Shown here piece by piece: positions 1-12,043 of a stretch of 64,000 nucleotides of DNA. The stretch covers positions 434,001 through 498,000 of the forward strand of contig JAKZZE010000028.1 in the NCBI GenBank assembly GCA_024220505.1. Direction: 5' to 3'. The notes beneath the pieces were generated by a model. That model did no database searches, was not told where the DNA came from, and saw only the letters and a list, made by a program, of their open reading frames with translations. The first letter of the stretch is position 1. Each line of letters begins with the position of its first letter. Made by a program: the position numbers and the translations under genes. The DNA comes from Rhizopus arrhizus (taxonomy: Eukaryota; Mucoromycota; Mucoromycetes; Mucorales; Rhizopodaceae).

Positions 1-3000
1 ATGATATAAACTACATGGCAAGTAAATACTTTGGTTGCTTACTTTTGTATTATACTTACTAATCATCCACAAACAATAAACAAATTTAAAGGTAGTGATA
101 GCAATCAAGACAGCAGGTAAGCCCAAGATAGCAATCAACAAAGCTAAAGATTGCCATTGAGGATTAGTAGAGATAGCAGTATCAATGATCAAGTAAATTG
201 ACATCACAATAGCGGCAGGTAGAACTAAGGTACCGATCAAATCTACAAAGACAGAGAATTGCATAGAAAGGCAGGCAATACCACAGAGATCAGATACAAG
301 GACCAATTCCATTAGGTTATGTACAGTCGAATTGATCCATCGACGACGTTGAGACAAGAGAACCTTAAATTCGTCAGGGACAATGGTCTTACAGCGTGCT
401 TGAGGTACAAACATCATCTGTCGCTTGGGGAAGGTACGTAACATGAGAGTAGACAGGAAACGATCTTCACCCAAGAGAAGTAAGTTCTTTTCATGCAAAG
501 TAGTAACGACGTTTTGATTGTATTCAAGGATAATATCTGGGTTGGCCAAGATGGGGACCCAGGCACCATTCTTGGGCGATTTGATACGGTACATACTGAA
601 ACAACCGGGTAAACAAGTGACGATACCAAAAAGGGATTCAAATGCTTTGGCATAATGATGGGAGATATAATATTCAAATACTTGAATAGCCGAGGTAACT
701 ATATACCATCTTCAGTTCCTCTCCTTTTTCTCTTTCTATCGATTGTACTTACATGATACTCGTTTATTTGCAATTCTTGTTTCACCACATAAACCCATAA
801 TAGTAATATCATTTGCCATAGCAGCTACCATGTAAGTTAATGCGTCAGGTAATACCTTCGTATCGGCATCCACCTAAAAATACGTTAGTTCTTTTTTGGT
901 ATTAAAAAAAAAAAGAATCTATTTTTACCATCAGAACTAATTCAAATTTATCGGGTGTAACGCCTTTCATCAGCCAAGTCATCTTCCAAAAGATTTCATA
1001 ATCCAATTCCGATAATCGATCGTTAAACAAGACTCTTTGAAAGAAACTCATCAAAATGAGCTATAGGAATCTGTTAGTCTTTCTTCTTCCTTTTATTTTA
1101 CACATTACCTGAGAATCACGTTTACCACGATTACCTGCTTTAGGAGCATCTGCTTCTTCCTCAGTACCACACTTTACAATTGTTACGCAAGGAACACCTT
1201 TATAATGGCCAGCATACTATATAATATTTATCAACAAAATGCATGCAGACGCATTCATACAAAATAACACTTACCACCTTAGCCTTGTTCAATTGTTTTT
1301 CACCATCAGCAATAGCGAGATAAGAAGAAGGCTTAGGGTTAGCCATGGTAGGATCAAGGTCCATGATGCCAACAACAATATCAGGTGTTGATTTTGTTTC
1401 TCCTGCACCGGTAATCATACCATCTGCAATAACAAAGAAAATCTAAGAAGAAGGAAAAAAAAAACGTTAATTAAGTTTAATATAAACTTTACGTCGTCTC
1501 TTACCTTATGTTTATTTGAGAATGTTGTCTCTGCCAAACTATCCATCGTAATTCGAAGACCTTCTTCACCTTCTGAATAACAAGTAACAAGCATCACTGT
1601 ATATAACTCAGTGGTGACAATATCTGAACGTGCACCACCAAGACCAACAGCAGAACTACTTTCGCTCAATGCAGGTGTTGCTCGGAAGGAAGATCCGGAA
1701 GAACTACTGAAAGAGGCAGTCGATTGCGGCACTTGCATTGGTCCATAATTATTGTAAGGTCCTGGCATATGATTGGCTGGATCGTCGTTACCCCCCTTGA
1801 TAGAACGCCATGCTAACCAATTTGAACGACCACCGGGCTTGATCAAACGACGAGAGATGAACCATTGGAAGAGAAGAGCCATGGAATAACGGACGACAAT
1901 CATGGCAATGATAACACCCAACATGAGGTCCATAATGATCTTTTCTGCTATGCAGCCGCCTGTTTCAGATTCCATAATGCCTACCTTATATCTTGCCATT
2001 AGACATCGTCGAGCCTCTCTTCCTTCCTTGGCATTCATTAAAGCATAGGATACATCGGTAGCTAAATTTTGGCGAATGGCTATGTCAACTTCTTCGCCAA
2101 AGTATAATGTGGAGGACTCGAGATAAGATGTTAAATTCAATACTAAAAGAATAAAAGTTAAAAAATAAACAAACATGACATATACTCCTGCTTATTTTAC
2201 CTGTGTCGCCTAACAAGACCAAGGATTTTCCAGTCAGTGTATTTTTATCTAAATCCACCCAATCAAAACCAGTTTCACCAGAGCTTGAGCTATAATAAGC
2301 TTGTAATTCTGCAAGTGATAAGCAAGTATTGTTGGGAGGCGTCATGCCACCACCATAAGGATCCGCTAAATAGCAAGAACCCAGTGTGTCTGGAAACGAA
2401 TTGCAAGCACCTGTGGTGTCACCATTAAAGATGGCTCCGATTTCTGTATTCTGATAATCGTTGGTGAGGTTAAGTCCTTTGGTAGCAAAAAAAGATTGAA
2501 GGACATCCATTGGATAAATTTGACCAAATACACGGGGATTTTCATTATAAACTGGGACACGTTGACCATCCACTTCCATTGAATAAGATGAAGTTGAACT
2601 TGAGCTTGTTGGACACAGCACTTTTGTTAAACCATAAGTAATAAATGCCAGTGCACCACAAAGTAATAAAATAATATAACATAACGAAAGCTATACAAAT
2701 TCAATTTAGTTTATATTCATATTCTGTATTTCTGTACCTTTTCTCTCCAAGCTTGTTGAACCATCGGATTCTTTTTTCTTAAACAGACACGCAAAAACCA
2801 ATTTGGAATACAACAAGTCATCAAATAAGCACACCAAGCCCACCAGCTAGTCAATACCTTTACCTTCTCTTCTTGGGGTATCTCTTCTTTTCCTTTTGGT
2901 AAATCATCTAAAAGACCAGCCTCTTGTTGTTGTTGAAATTTTTGTTGTTGAAGTTGATTTTGTAATCTATTTGGCATCGGTTGATTAGATGGACGCTGTC

Positions 3001-3406
3001 TCATCATACGTTGCTGCTGCTGCTGCTGCTGCTGCATCATTCGTTGCTGTTGTGATGGAGAACGAATAAGGCCTTGTTTAGGTCTTTGTCTCTCTGGACG
3101 AGAAAGAGATCGAGATCGATTCATGTCTACACGACGATAGTTACCTTGAGACATCATCATCTGCTGTTGTTGCTGTGGATAATGATGACTTGAAGGAGGT
3201 CTCACAGGTCTGCCTGGCCTTGGTTGTTGTGATTGTTGTGGTTGTCTATGAGGACGAGATAAAGGGTCCATATTATATTGTTGTGGTTGTCTTTGATAAC
3301 TTGATCTAACCCCGTTTTGTCTCATTGGTTGTTGGTTGTACTGCGATAACCGAGGATCAGGCGAACCTCGATACATGTTACTATTAGGCCGATGATTATT
3401 TGACAT
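1..3406 (-). CDS. Chitin synthase (class IV / Chs3-like), C-terminus outside window
   Basis: Membrane glycosyltransferase (GT2) that polymerises UDP-GlcNAc into cell-wall chitin. Translation from the ATG at 3406 starts with a Gln/Arg/Pro-rich cytosolic tail of about 180 residues, including a polyQ run encoded by CTG/TGC repeats near 3011-3036. A Trp/Cys-rich first membrane segment follows ([11 protein letters not shown]), then an extracellular-type region and a second membrane segment. The catalytic domain contains the DAD acceptor-site motif near 0.85 kb, GEDRFLS at 452-471 and the product-binding QRRRW at 337-351. These motifs and the N-terminal layout fit division 2 class IV enzymes. At least seven short introns interrupt the gene. 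The start is the first Met of the open frame and lies just after an A/T-rich promoter. The protein runs off the left edge inside the C-terminal membrane bundle. It diverges from the MEA1-like gene. Confidence 0.94.
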
Positions 3407-4456
3407 AAAAAATATTTTTTATGTACAAATAAATTAAAAAAGAAAGAAAGAAAAAAAAAAAAAAGAAAGGGGAAAAGACAAAAAAATATGTCTATAAATA
3501 ATTTAAAAAAATTGTTTTTTTTTTATTTTTTTTATTTTCAGTCCTTTCCTTCTTTTGAAGAAGGCTTTTTTTTTTTTTTGACTTAAAAGTTTGTGGTTAG
3601 CTTCCCCTTAATATGGGTCTTGTGTAACTTTAGATTGTTTGCTAATTGTTTTTATACACCAGCAGTTCTTTTCATAATTCTTATTTTTTTTTGAGCACAA
3701 AGAGAACAAGCAAACATTTTGTTTTGAAGGAATAAGTTTCTTTTATATAAAACGGAAATAGATTTTAAAAATATCACATTTTTTAATAACCGCGCCTAAA
3801 GATGTAAGTTCGAGACTCATCCAATAGCAAATAACGACATCTTTGTTGATCGGGCTCCTTTATTCTGCTTATTGTTTTTTTTTTTTTCCTATTAATCCCT
3901 TCCCATTTCATATGTGTATATTTAGACCCCTTTCTTGAGCTTTAATATTAGATGGCTGATTACGCATATTCGTATGGCAGTTAAAGCGGGAAATATAAGT
4001 CAAAAGGACCAATTTAAGACTGATAACGTCACTTTTTGCTTGGCCAAAAAGAAACTTTATTAATCTTTTTTTTTTTTTTTGCAACAATAATAATATTCTT
4101 TGTGTAAAACTAGTGATACACTTAATACACAGAGATGTCTAAGCATATAAAAATAGAATGCGGGTAGGTATCCACTCAGTATTAAAGCTTATTTTTATTC
4201 TTTCTGTTATCTTTAGATTTATTAAGCCCGAATCGATTTTTTACCCATAAACCGGTTTAAGAAAAAAAAAAATGAAAAGCTTCATTCGAGAGTTTATATT
4301 TTAAATGCTCCATAAGATTTATGGTATACATCAGGACAGATTACCGGTGAATAAGAAGAAATAAAGAAAAACCACTGATATTTCATTACCATTCTGTCTT
4401 TCTTATTCAAAGATTAAGACTCAGAACTTCCTTTCTTTTTCTCTTAATTTTTTATA
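3407..4456. promoter_or_regulatory. Divergent intergenic region, chitin synthase / MEA1-like
   Basis: About 1 kb of A/T-rich DNA between two divergent start codons. It contains many poly-T and poly-A tracts of 8-16 bases and a TAACGTCAC sequence near 4025 that resembles a CRE/ATF half site. No coding segment with protein-like composition was seen. Confidence 0.5.
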
Positions 4457-5030
4457 ATGAAGCAAGAATTATTAAATAAAGGTTAGTATTTTTTGTTTCG
4501 TTTTGTTTTAAAAAATAATACCAGTAACAAGAGATGTTAGATTTAATGGAAGAAGATGTTGTAGAGGAATTTGCCAGGCAACTTGAAGAAGGTAACAGCA
4601 TAAAAATGCAATTTGATTTACCTGCTAATTGTACATTAGTCGTTCATATTGAAGATGAAGATAATGATTCATTCTTTGGGTATCAGCAATTACCACAAAA
4701 TGAAGAGGATGGTTGGGAACCACTTGAATCAGACAATGAGGAAGAAGAAGAAGAAACTCAGGGACCACTCAATATTCGATTAGATCCTTCACAAAAGATA
4801 GATGCAGGTAAAATTAAATAGGAAAAGAAAGTGAGGAGATTAAGATTTAAATATACAAAATAGAAACTTCTGATTTAATTAAGACTATAATGAGTAAAAT
4901 TGAAATATCTAATGTTCCAGGTAAGAAAGCTACTTTTTCATTTTTATTCACTGCATGATAACAATAAGCATTAGAATGGGCAAAATCAATACCAGAATCA
5001 TCTTGGATGCCCAATGTCCAAAATCATTAA
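4457..5030 (+). CDS. MEA1-like small acidic protein
   Basis: Four exons can be joined: 4457-4481, 4532-4807, 4864-4920 and 4975-5030. All introns are 50-56 bases and the frame stays open. The product is about 137 residues: an acidic N-terminal helix, a GYQQLPQNEED segment, a long run of Glu and Asp, and a conserved-looking C-terminus containing SDLIKTIMSKI and VPEWAKSIPESSW. The YQPL-type motif before the acidic stretch and the C-terminal Ile/Val-x-x-Met ... P-x-W-A-x-x-I block match the layout of the animal male-enhanced antigen 1 (MEA1) family, whose molecular role is unclear. The first intron must use the acceptor AACAAG at 4530-4531, because the AG at 4523-4524 breaks the frame. If that joint is wrong, translation would begin at the Met at 4534. 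The family call is from remembered motifs. Confidence 0.68.
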
Positions 5031-7353
5031 AAAGAGTGCATGGAAAAATCTCTGACGACAATGGTTTGATCAACTTGCATGTACAGTATAGAATCCCTTA
5101 TTATGAATATTAAATTTATTCAAAAAAGTTTCATCCGAGGCTATATCAAAATCAGTGTACTGGCATAAATTCAACTTTTGCATATAATAAAGTAATGCAT
5201 CAATTTAGTAAGAGAAAGGCTGTAATTATTCAACTTGCTATTATATGAAATATTATGGCATACGCGAAATTAATGTGTGTTTAAATATATTTGTAGCAAA
5301 GCATTGTGTGTATTCTATAGAAAGATTGCCTTGCTTTAAATTCGCAATCATTAAAATAATATCCTTGCCTTCAACATTATATTGATTCCCGCTTGCTTAT
5401 ATCATGATACTCAGCCCTAGGCAAAGTAGTACAAAACACGGGGCAGTAATTTTCTTTGTTCAAATTTCATATAGAAACAGCCAGTTAGTTTTGCGATCAT
5501 GTATCTTCTGAGGCGTAAGAGCATACTTTTGGCTTAAAAAAATCACAAACTGATATATTTTCTCTTAGAGTTTTTTGGTATCATTAAAGTAACTCAAATT
5601 CATAAACATCTAATTATCTAGCAAGATTGTCTTGAATTGAACTGTCTTATGGACATGACATATTTTTATGTAAAACAAACAGGATCAAAGCCTTCATAAT
5701 TGTTTATTAATAGAGTTGTGAGCTCCTGCTTGATGATAAGCTTGATTTTTCAAGACATAAAATGCTTCTTTTTTTTGGATATTCAATTAACATCATCTTA
5801 ATATATAAAATAAGAGACACCATCACATAAAGTAAGTACTATCATCCAGATCTCTGTCTCAGAGTAAATATAAAAATAGGAAGAGAGTTGAACATATTAA
5901 ATGAATCAAATATATTTTTTAAAGGCGCAATACGTGGCTGCAATGGTTGTTATTATTAGAAGCATATAATGTACCTTTACTACGTTCCTTTCTTTTTTAG
6001 GTGTTACATTTTCTGCTACTGTTTTCATCAAATTCATCTTGTCCAAATCTATTATTTTTTAAATTTAGAAAATTTGGTGGACATTGTCTGATCTTTATCA
6101 TCTATTTCATATTAAGATGCCAATCCAATACAATTTTTTTTTAAATATTTATATAATGTTCAGTTTCACATTCTAATAAATCAAAATTGGCTTTCCTGAA
6201 CCACGAAAGATGGTCAGATATCCCCTTGTTATCTTTTAAAATTAGTGCATAGCATTTCTACTCAAAAGCACATGTATAAAAACCGAACTTTGTCCTTTCG
6301 TTTCTTTAGCAATTGTAAGCATCAACATAAAACAGATAAGCCTGCTTAAAAAAGCTCAAATATTTAAATAAAAAGTCAAAATTGTATATTAAATTGATTT
6401 TTCCTTGTTTGTCTGATCCGAAACAATAAAAAACATATCCTTATTATCATTATATAAATCAAGTCTTTCACTTTTTTAATTGAAGATCTTTGTGTATGAG
6501 ATATAATTTGAATAAAGAAAAACTAAATTCAGACGTCTGTTTATGTATACTTTTAGTGTTTTAAATTAAATATGACATAGTAGGTCTTTAAATCCATATA
6601 AAATTTATGCAGAAAGTGGTGTACAAACAAAAAATAAACATACTACTTTGTTCGCTTTAATTTTAGAGAATAAAAATCATTTTTAAAAAAGACAGATAAT
6701 TATGATTGAAAACAAACGGTTTTGTAGTATAAAGACTTCGTTCACTACCCCTTTATGGATAAAACAAGCTTTTAAAGTTTTTAGAGTATTTTTTTTTTCT
6801 CATTCTTTCCAAACCTTTTTTCTTTCTGCATCAAATAACCACTCTTCTCTAAAGACGATTACCTAAATACTTTCTCTTTTCAATTCTAAACTTTGCTCCT
6901 ATGGCCATTTATCAAGGATGTTTCTTCTCAATCAAATGTTTTTGCTGCTTTTTTGTGTTTCAGGCATGTTTCTCTTTTTGGCCTCTTAAAATTCCTTGCG
7001 TACTATCAACTTGGTCTTATAATCAACGTTAAGAATATATGGCCTAAATAATACATTAATTCTTTCTATTTTTATATGGTTTCATTTAATATTAAAAACT
7101 AATGTGGTCTTTTCTATCTATCCTGATCACGGTCCCTTTGGTTTCAATCAGTGCTAAACGTGTCTTTTCAATGGATAGAGAAGAAATTCTACCATGATCC
7201 CATGAAAAAAATAATATTTTCTTCTGTAGTATACAATTATTTTATTATTAATGTCCTTGGAATAGATTACCCTGCCTGTCTTTTTTTGCTACTATTTTGG
7301 CTAAAAAGTAATGTTCATAATAGAATTATCCATTTTATTTATCTTTTTATTTA

Positions 7354-7395
<42 letters not shown>

Positions 7396-7602
7396 TAGAC
7401 TGGCAACTACCTTGTGTATCTTTCTTGTTATACCAACTCATGTTGTCGGCCTATCTGGGATACTGCTTCAACTGTGCCAAAACTAAATCACAGGGATTCT
7501 AAAGCATTCTTACACTCCAATAATTTACTCGACAAAAAAGACACGTTTGACTCTCAATCTTCATACAATTTTATTCAAAATTAAGAGGAAGATAGATCTA
7601 TT
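5031..7602. other. Gene-poor AT-rich interval
   Basis: About 2.6 kb without a supportable gene. It has many stop codons in all frames and no TATA-plus-start arrangement that leads into an open frame. A 38-base poly-T tract occupies 7356-7393. It separates the MEA1-like gene from the convergent MTHFR gene. Confidence 0.6.
7356..7393 (+). repeat. Poly-T tract, 38 bases
   Basis: Uninterrupted run of T preceded by imperfect TTTAT units. Short hydrophobic frames that cross it are artefacts of the homopolymer. Confidence 0.9.
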
Positions 7603-9693
7603 CTATAACAATATTTTAAAAAGTAAATCAGGTTTCTGGAAATCATGATGAACAATGTTCACAAGCCAGTAATTGTCTCCTATTTCTTTTAATAATTTTT
7701 GACTTGAGCTGTTTGGAGGATACTGTTCTTCCCATTCTTTCCACAGACCAAACGCTTCTTCCTGTTATTGATTTGCTTAATATTTTACTCATAAAAACAT
7801 TTTTGAATTTGTACCTTCCAACTTTCAAAACTTGCTTTTTCAATAATAGTAGGTTGAATAATTTCTTTGCCAGGGAACACACCCCAAGTAACAGCATTCT
7901 GTGCATCTGGATCACTTACGTTGGTTAAGAAATCACCCTACATAGGATATAAGTATATAGAAAGCAATAAATGCAATTCAAGTTACCTTTCTGTTAGTGA
8001 TATAGTAAGTGATTGAATCCTCTTTTGAAAAACGTGTTATTAAATCTTTCACGATTTTATCCGAAATAAAAAATTCAATGAATGCCTTTTGATAAACATA
8101 ACCGCCCTTAGGTCCCCATCCGTAAACTGGATCATCACTCGCTGCTCCATTCACAGCAGGTTGTGAACTAACTGTTAGGTAACCTTGTTTGATTAAATTC
8201 AATAATTGTTGGCGTATACTATCTGTCTCTGTCTGAAGGTTTTCTTCACACCATGGTAATGAATCAAGTTCACCTTGAATGTACTTTCTAAATAATTCAT
8301 TAATGTCTTCTTCACTTTTAGGTTCTCCCCATTTTGAAATGGCTTGTGAAGTCTATATGCAAAATATATTTAGTTGAAGCCACTATAATTATAAATATTA
8401 TCATCACTAACAGGTAATATTTGATTTGCACCATATGTAGTTTCACCATAAGCTTAATAACAGCAAGAGATTAATATTATACGTCAGTATATAATTGCAT
8501 TTATATTAATAATACCTGGAGATCTATAATCACCGTAACGACCGTTTGGAAATTCATCCCATAATTCAGCCTTAGCAGGATCATGAATAGGTGCCCAAGG
8601 TGAAAGTTTATTTATTTGAGCATGTTCCTAATTTTATCCATATTATTAGATTTTATTATTACTATTATGATTATGATTGCATTTACCTGAGGATGGGCTA
8701 ACTCCAATTGTTCTAATATTAAACGTGTTGACCTTTCCAAGTTTAAGGTGGAGATATGGAAATTACAAATATCTGCTTCCTTATGTAACTGATTGATCAT
8801 CTTCACAGCCAATTGGACACCATAATCCTTTACTTTTTGATCGTCACCCTATATATAAACATATATAAGCTTATGATCCATATTTATATACAAGTATCTT
8901 GTTTACCTTGATATCATCCAAGTCATTCATCAAATGTGTTGGTACTTTGACATTACATAAATGAATCATACGACGGAATGTTTGATAGGTAGGAATAGGC
9001 ATAATACCAGGTACAATAGGCACTTGAATGCCGATCTCACGGCATCGCTTGATCCAATTCTTAAATGTGTCTACATCATAAAAGAATTGGGTCACAATAA
9101 AGTCTGCACCCGCATCCACTTTTTCTTTTAAATACTTTAAATCTTGCTCTTGACTTGGGCAATCGATATGTCCTTCCGGATAACCAGCAACGCCAATCGA
9201 GAAATGATTACCATAAGTCTGACGAATGTATTTTACCAAATCAATCGCATGCGTAAAGTGATTGTCGACCGGTGTCCAGTATTCTGCACCTCGAGGTGGA
9301 TCACCACGAAGGGCTAGAATGTTTTGAATACCATTCGTTTTAGCCTCCTTTAGAGCTACATCGATCTTGTCCTTTTCCATATTGGTGCAAGTCAAATGCA
9401 TGAGTGTATCAAGACCGTGGACAGACTGAGCCGTTGAACAAAGTTCAAGTGTACGTTCATGAGTCGAACCACCTGCTCCCCAAGTGCAAGAAATAAACTC
9501 TGGCTGAAGTTGTGACATTCGACCGATACGATCTATAAGATTAGCATAACCCTAATAAGATACAAACGGTAAACTATTTTTTCTTTAAAATTATATTATT
9601 ATTTACTAGCTCTGTCTTGGGAGGGAAATATTCAAAAGAATAGTTTATCGTCTTCTTTTCTTGTGCTTGTTTTATTTTATCAATAATCTTCAT
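7603..9693 (-). CDS. MET13: Methylenetetrahydrofolate reductase (MTHFR, Met13/Met9 type)
   Basis: Reduces 5,10-methylene-THF to 5-methyl-THF with NAD(P)H and FAD, supplying the methyl group for methionine synthesis in the cytosol. Exon 1 (9693 downward) encodes an N-terminus ending [10 protein letters not shown], the hallmark start of the catalytic barrel, with its catalytic Glu. Exon 2 carries [40 protein letters not shown] (folate/FAD site), GVAGYPEGH and [10 protein letters not shown], all typical of the family. The C-terminal SAM-sensing regulatory domain follows, with [10 protein letters not shown] and an end block containing [13 protein letters not shown], stopping at 7605-7603. At least six short introns are present. 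Length and domain order match eukaryotic MTHFR. It shares a divergent promoter with the CDC7 gene. Confidence 0.97.
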
Positions 9694-10119
9694 AGTGAGT
9701 AAAGAAGAAGGAAAAAAGTTTATGTTGGTGGGTGAGTCATATTTTATCTACCAATTCAACCAGTGTCTGTCGTTAGAGCGGGGAATATATATTTATCTTT
9801 TAGATGCATGGATATCAAGCTAATACAAGCAAAAAAAAAAAAGATGTTTTTCATTATAGATAATAAAACTACTTGAATTGATGATAGGGTGGCATTCACA
9901 TACAAAGAAATACAAATCGCTTTATTATTATTATTATTATTTTATACCAAAAAGAATAATAAATCAAAGCTGGCTAGTCTGTTGGATCTGACTTTAATTT
10001 TCTAAAAAAAAAAAAACTGGAAAAAAAAAACGCGTAAAAAAATCTGTACATGTGACGCTCTAAATTGCACCAAGTAACCAATTTTTTTTTTGCGCTTTTT
10101 TTTTGTGTTTCGTTCAATA
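9694..10119. promoter_or_regulatory. Divergent promoter region, MTHFR / CDC7
   Basis: About 425 bases between divergent start codons. It holds a TTA trinucleotide repeat at 9921-9942, several A/T runs and one ACGCGT motif at 10030-10035. Confidence 0.55.
10030..10035 (+). promoter_or_regulatory. MCB-like ACGCGT element upstream of CDC7
   Basis: Perfect MluI cell-cycle box, 85 bases before the Cdc7-like start codon, embedded in A runs. In yeasts MBF binds this hexamer at S-phase genes. Function here is inferred from sequence and position only. Confidence 0.35.
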
Positions 10120-11910
10120 ATGGTTTTTTCTACAGCAACAAATGAGAATTCTCCTTCTTCTACTACTACATCAACAAGACCATCTGTTTTACGCACAAGA
10201 ACTAATCTTGTCAATTCACCCATCATGAAGCTTAAAAGAAAAAACAGTGATGAACAATTATTGCCTCCTTCAAAACGTTCAAGTACTACTATATTGAGCG
10301 AAACAACGAAAAACCCAAATGCTACTCTTGGATTAACAGACACGTTTAATAATAAAGAAAATAAGAAAGAAGGAAAAGAAGTAGAAGAGAACCCTCTTGT
10401 TGAAAAACAGCAACAACAAATACAAGAGAGCGAATCAAAAAAACAAGTAGTAGATGAAAAGACAAGACGTGAACTTGAAAAGCAAGAAATAGAAGAGTTA
10501 AAAAAAAACTTGCCTTTTTTATGTGAATATTACGACATAATGGAAAAGATTGGCAGGGGTAAAGTACGATACATATGAGTTAACTGTTACTAAAAGTTAT
10601 TATTGCATGTAGGCACATTTAGTACAGTTTATAAAGCACTTGATATAAGACGTGATTTGTACGATAATGAAGAATGGTTATCAAAGATGTTATCAAAGCC
10701 TTATACTGGTGAAGATAAAGCTCAGCACTTAAATGATATGAAAAATCTGAGCGAATTTGTGGCACTAAAGAGAGTTTACAGCACTAGCAGTCCACAACGT
10801 ATATCCAACGAAATCCATATTTTGCAAGAACTCAAAGGAACCTCATGCATTTCACCTTTAATTACTGCTTTTAGAGACGGTGATGATACTTTTGTTGTTA
10901 TGCCCTATATCCAAAATGATGACTTTAATGTAAGACACAATAATTACAATAAAATAATAATAGCAATATTAATGACATTACTCTATATAGGATCTTTATA
11001 ACACAATGACATTACTCGATATAAAATCTTACTTAAAATCCTTGTTCACTGCCCTATCTCAATTACATCAACTTAAAATTATTCATAAAGATGTTAAACC
11101 AAATAACTTTCTTTATAATGCCAGGAAGAGAGTTGGTTACCTTATCGACTTTGGATTAGCTCAGGTACATATTAACTTTAGTTATGCCCCTTTTATATAC
11201 TGATTACTTAATTAGAGAGAAGAAGAGACTAAGAATTATGAAGAAAAGCCTGTGGCGATTGACGATGTGCCCTTAATAGAACCAGTCAAGGGATTTGATA
11301 CCAAAGACCCAAGGTGAATACTAATTTCTATAGAGTAACACAACGACTAATTAGTATATAGAAAACAAGTCAGAGCTAACAGAGCTGGTACTCGCGGCTA
11401 TCGTGCCCCTGAAGTATTACTTCGAGTGGTTCATCAAACTACAGGTAAAATATAGCTTTTGTTGATTATAATATCATTAAATATATTTTGTAGCTGTTGA
11501 TATTTGGTCTGCAGGCATCATCTTTCTTTCTTTGCTTACAAAAGTGTTTCCTTTTTTTGTTGGTTACGATGAAGCTGACTCCATTGTTGAAATTGCAAAC
11601 ATATTTGGAATTCAAGAACTACAAAAAATGGCATTAAAATACAGTATGTTTCTTTTCTTTTTATCGTTATTTATTTACACTCTCCTTTTCTATAGATCGT
11701 GTTATTCATACAAACATTCCTGGTTTACCAAAACAAAAAATATCATTAAAGAAATTATGTGCTTATTATAATGGTGACAAATTGAAAGAGTGGCCTGAAA
11801 AAGATATTAGAAATGCCATGAATTTATTAGAAAGCTGTCTCCAACTTGATCCCGTCACTAGAATCACAGCTCAGGATGCTTTAAACCACCCTTTCTTACA
11901 TTTTGATTAA
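10120..11910 (+). CDS. CDC7: Cdc7-type Ser/Thr kinase (DDK catalytic subunit)
   Basis: Catalytic subunit of the Dbf4-dependent kinase that phosphorylates Mcm2-7 to fire replication origins in the nucleus. About 490 residues. A low-complexity N-terminal extension of about 130 residues ends in a charged helix. The kinase domain starts with IGRGTFSTVYKA (glycine loop, split by an intron), has VALKR (the ATP-binding Lys), HKDVKPNNFLYN (catalytic loop with the Cdc7-type NFLYN), LIDFGLAQ (DFG), a short charged insert, then RAGTRGYRAPEVLL and VDIWSAGIIFLSLL, and ends near a LDPVTRITAQDALNHPFL motif. RAGTRGFRAPEVL-type sequence is diagnostic of Cdc7. About six introns of 50-60 bases. The start chosen is the Met at 10120, because an upstream in-frame Met at 10090 lies in a T-rich leader. 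The kinase inserts are short compared with yeast Cdc7. Confidence 0.94.
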
Positions 11911-12043
11911 ATTTGATTAATTATTTATACCCTCACATACACACACACTTTATATGCGGCAAAAAATATTCTTTTATTGTAAATAAATAAAAAGTCTGGA
12001 AATGACTCCTTTCCTTATTCAACATTTGATATTCTTCAAAATA

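Noticed and set aside
3781..3840. GTTCGAGACTC resembling a tRNA T-loop
   Set aside because: Flanking bases do not form the 5-bp T stem, and no D or anticodon arm fits. Also rejected GGATTCGATTC at 49521-49535 for the same reason.
7151..7502. Two overlapping plus-strand hydrophobic reading frames
   Set aside because: They exist only because they cross the 38-base poly-T tract, which encodes Phe or Leu runs. No splice or promoter support.
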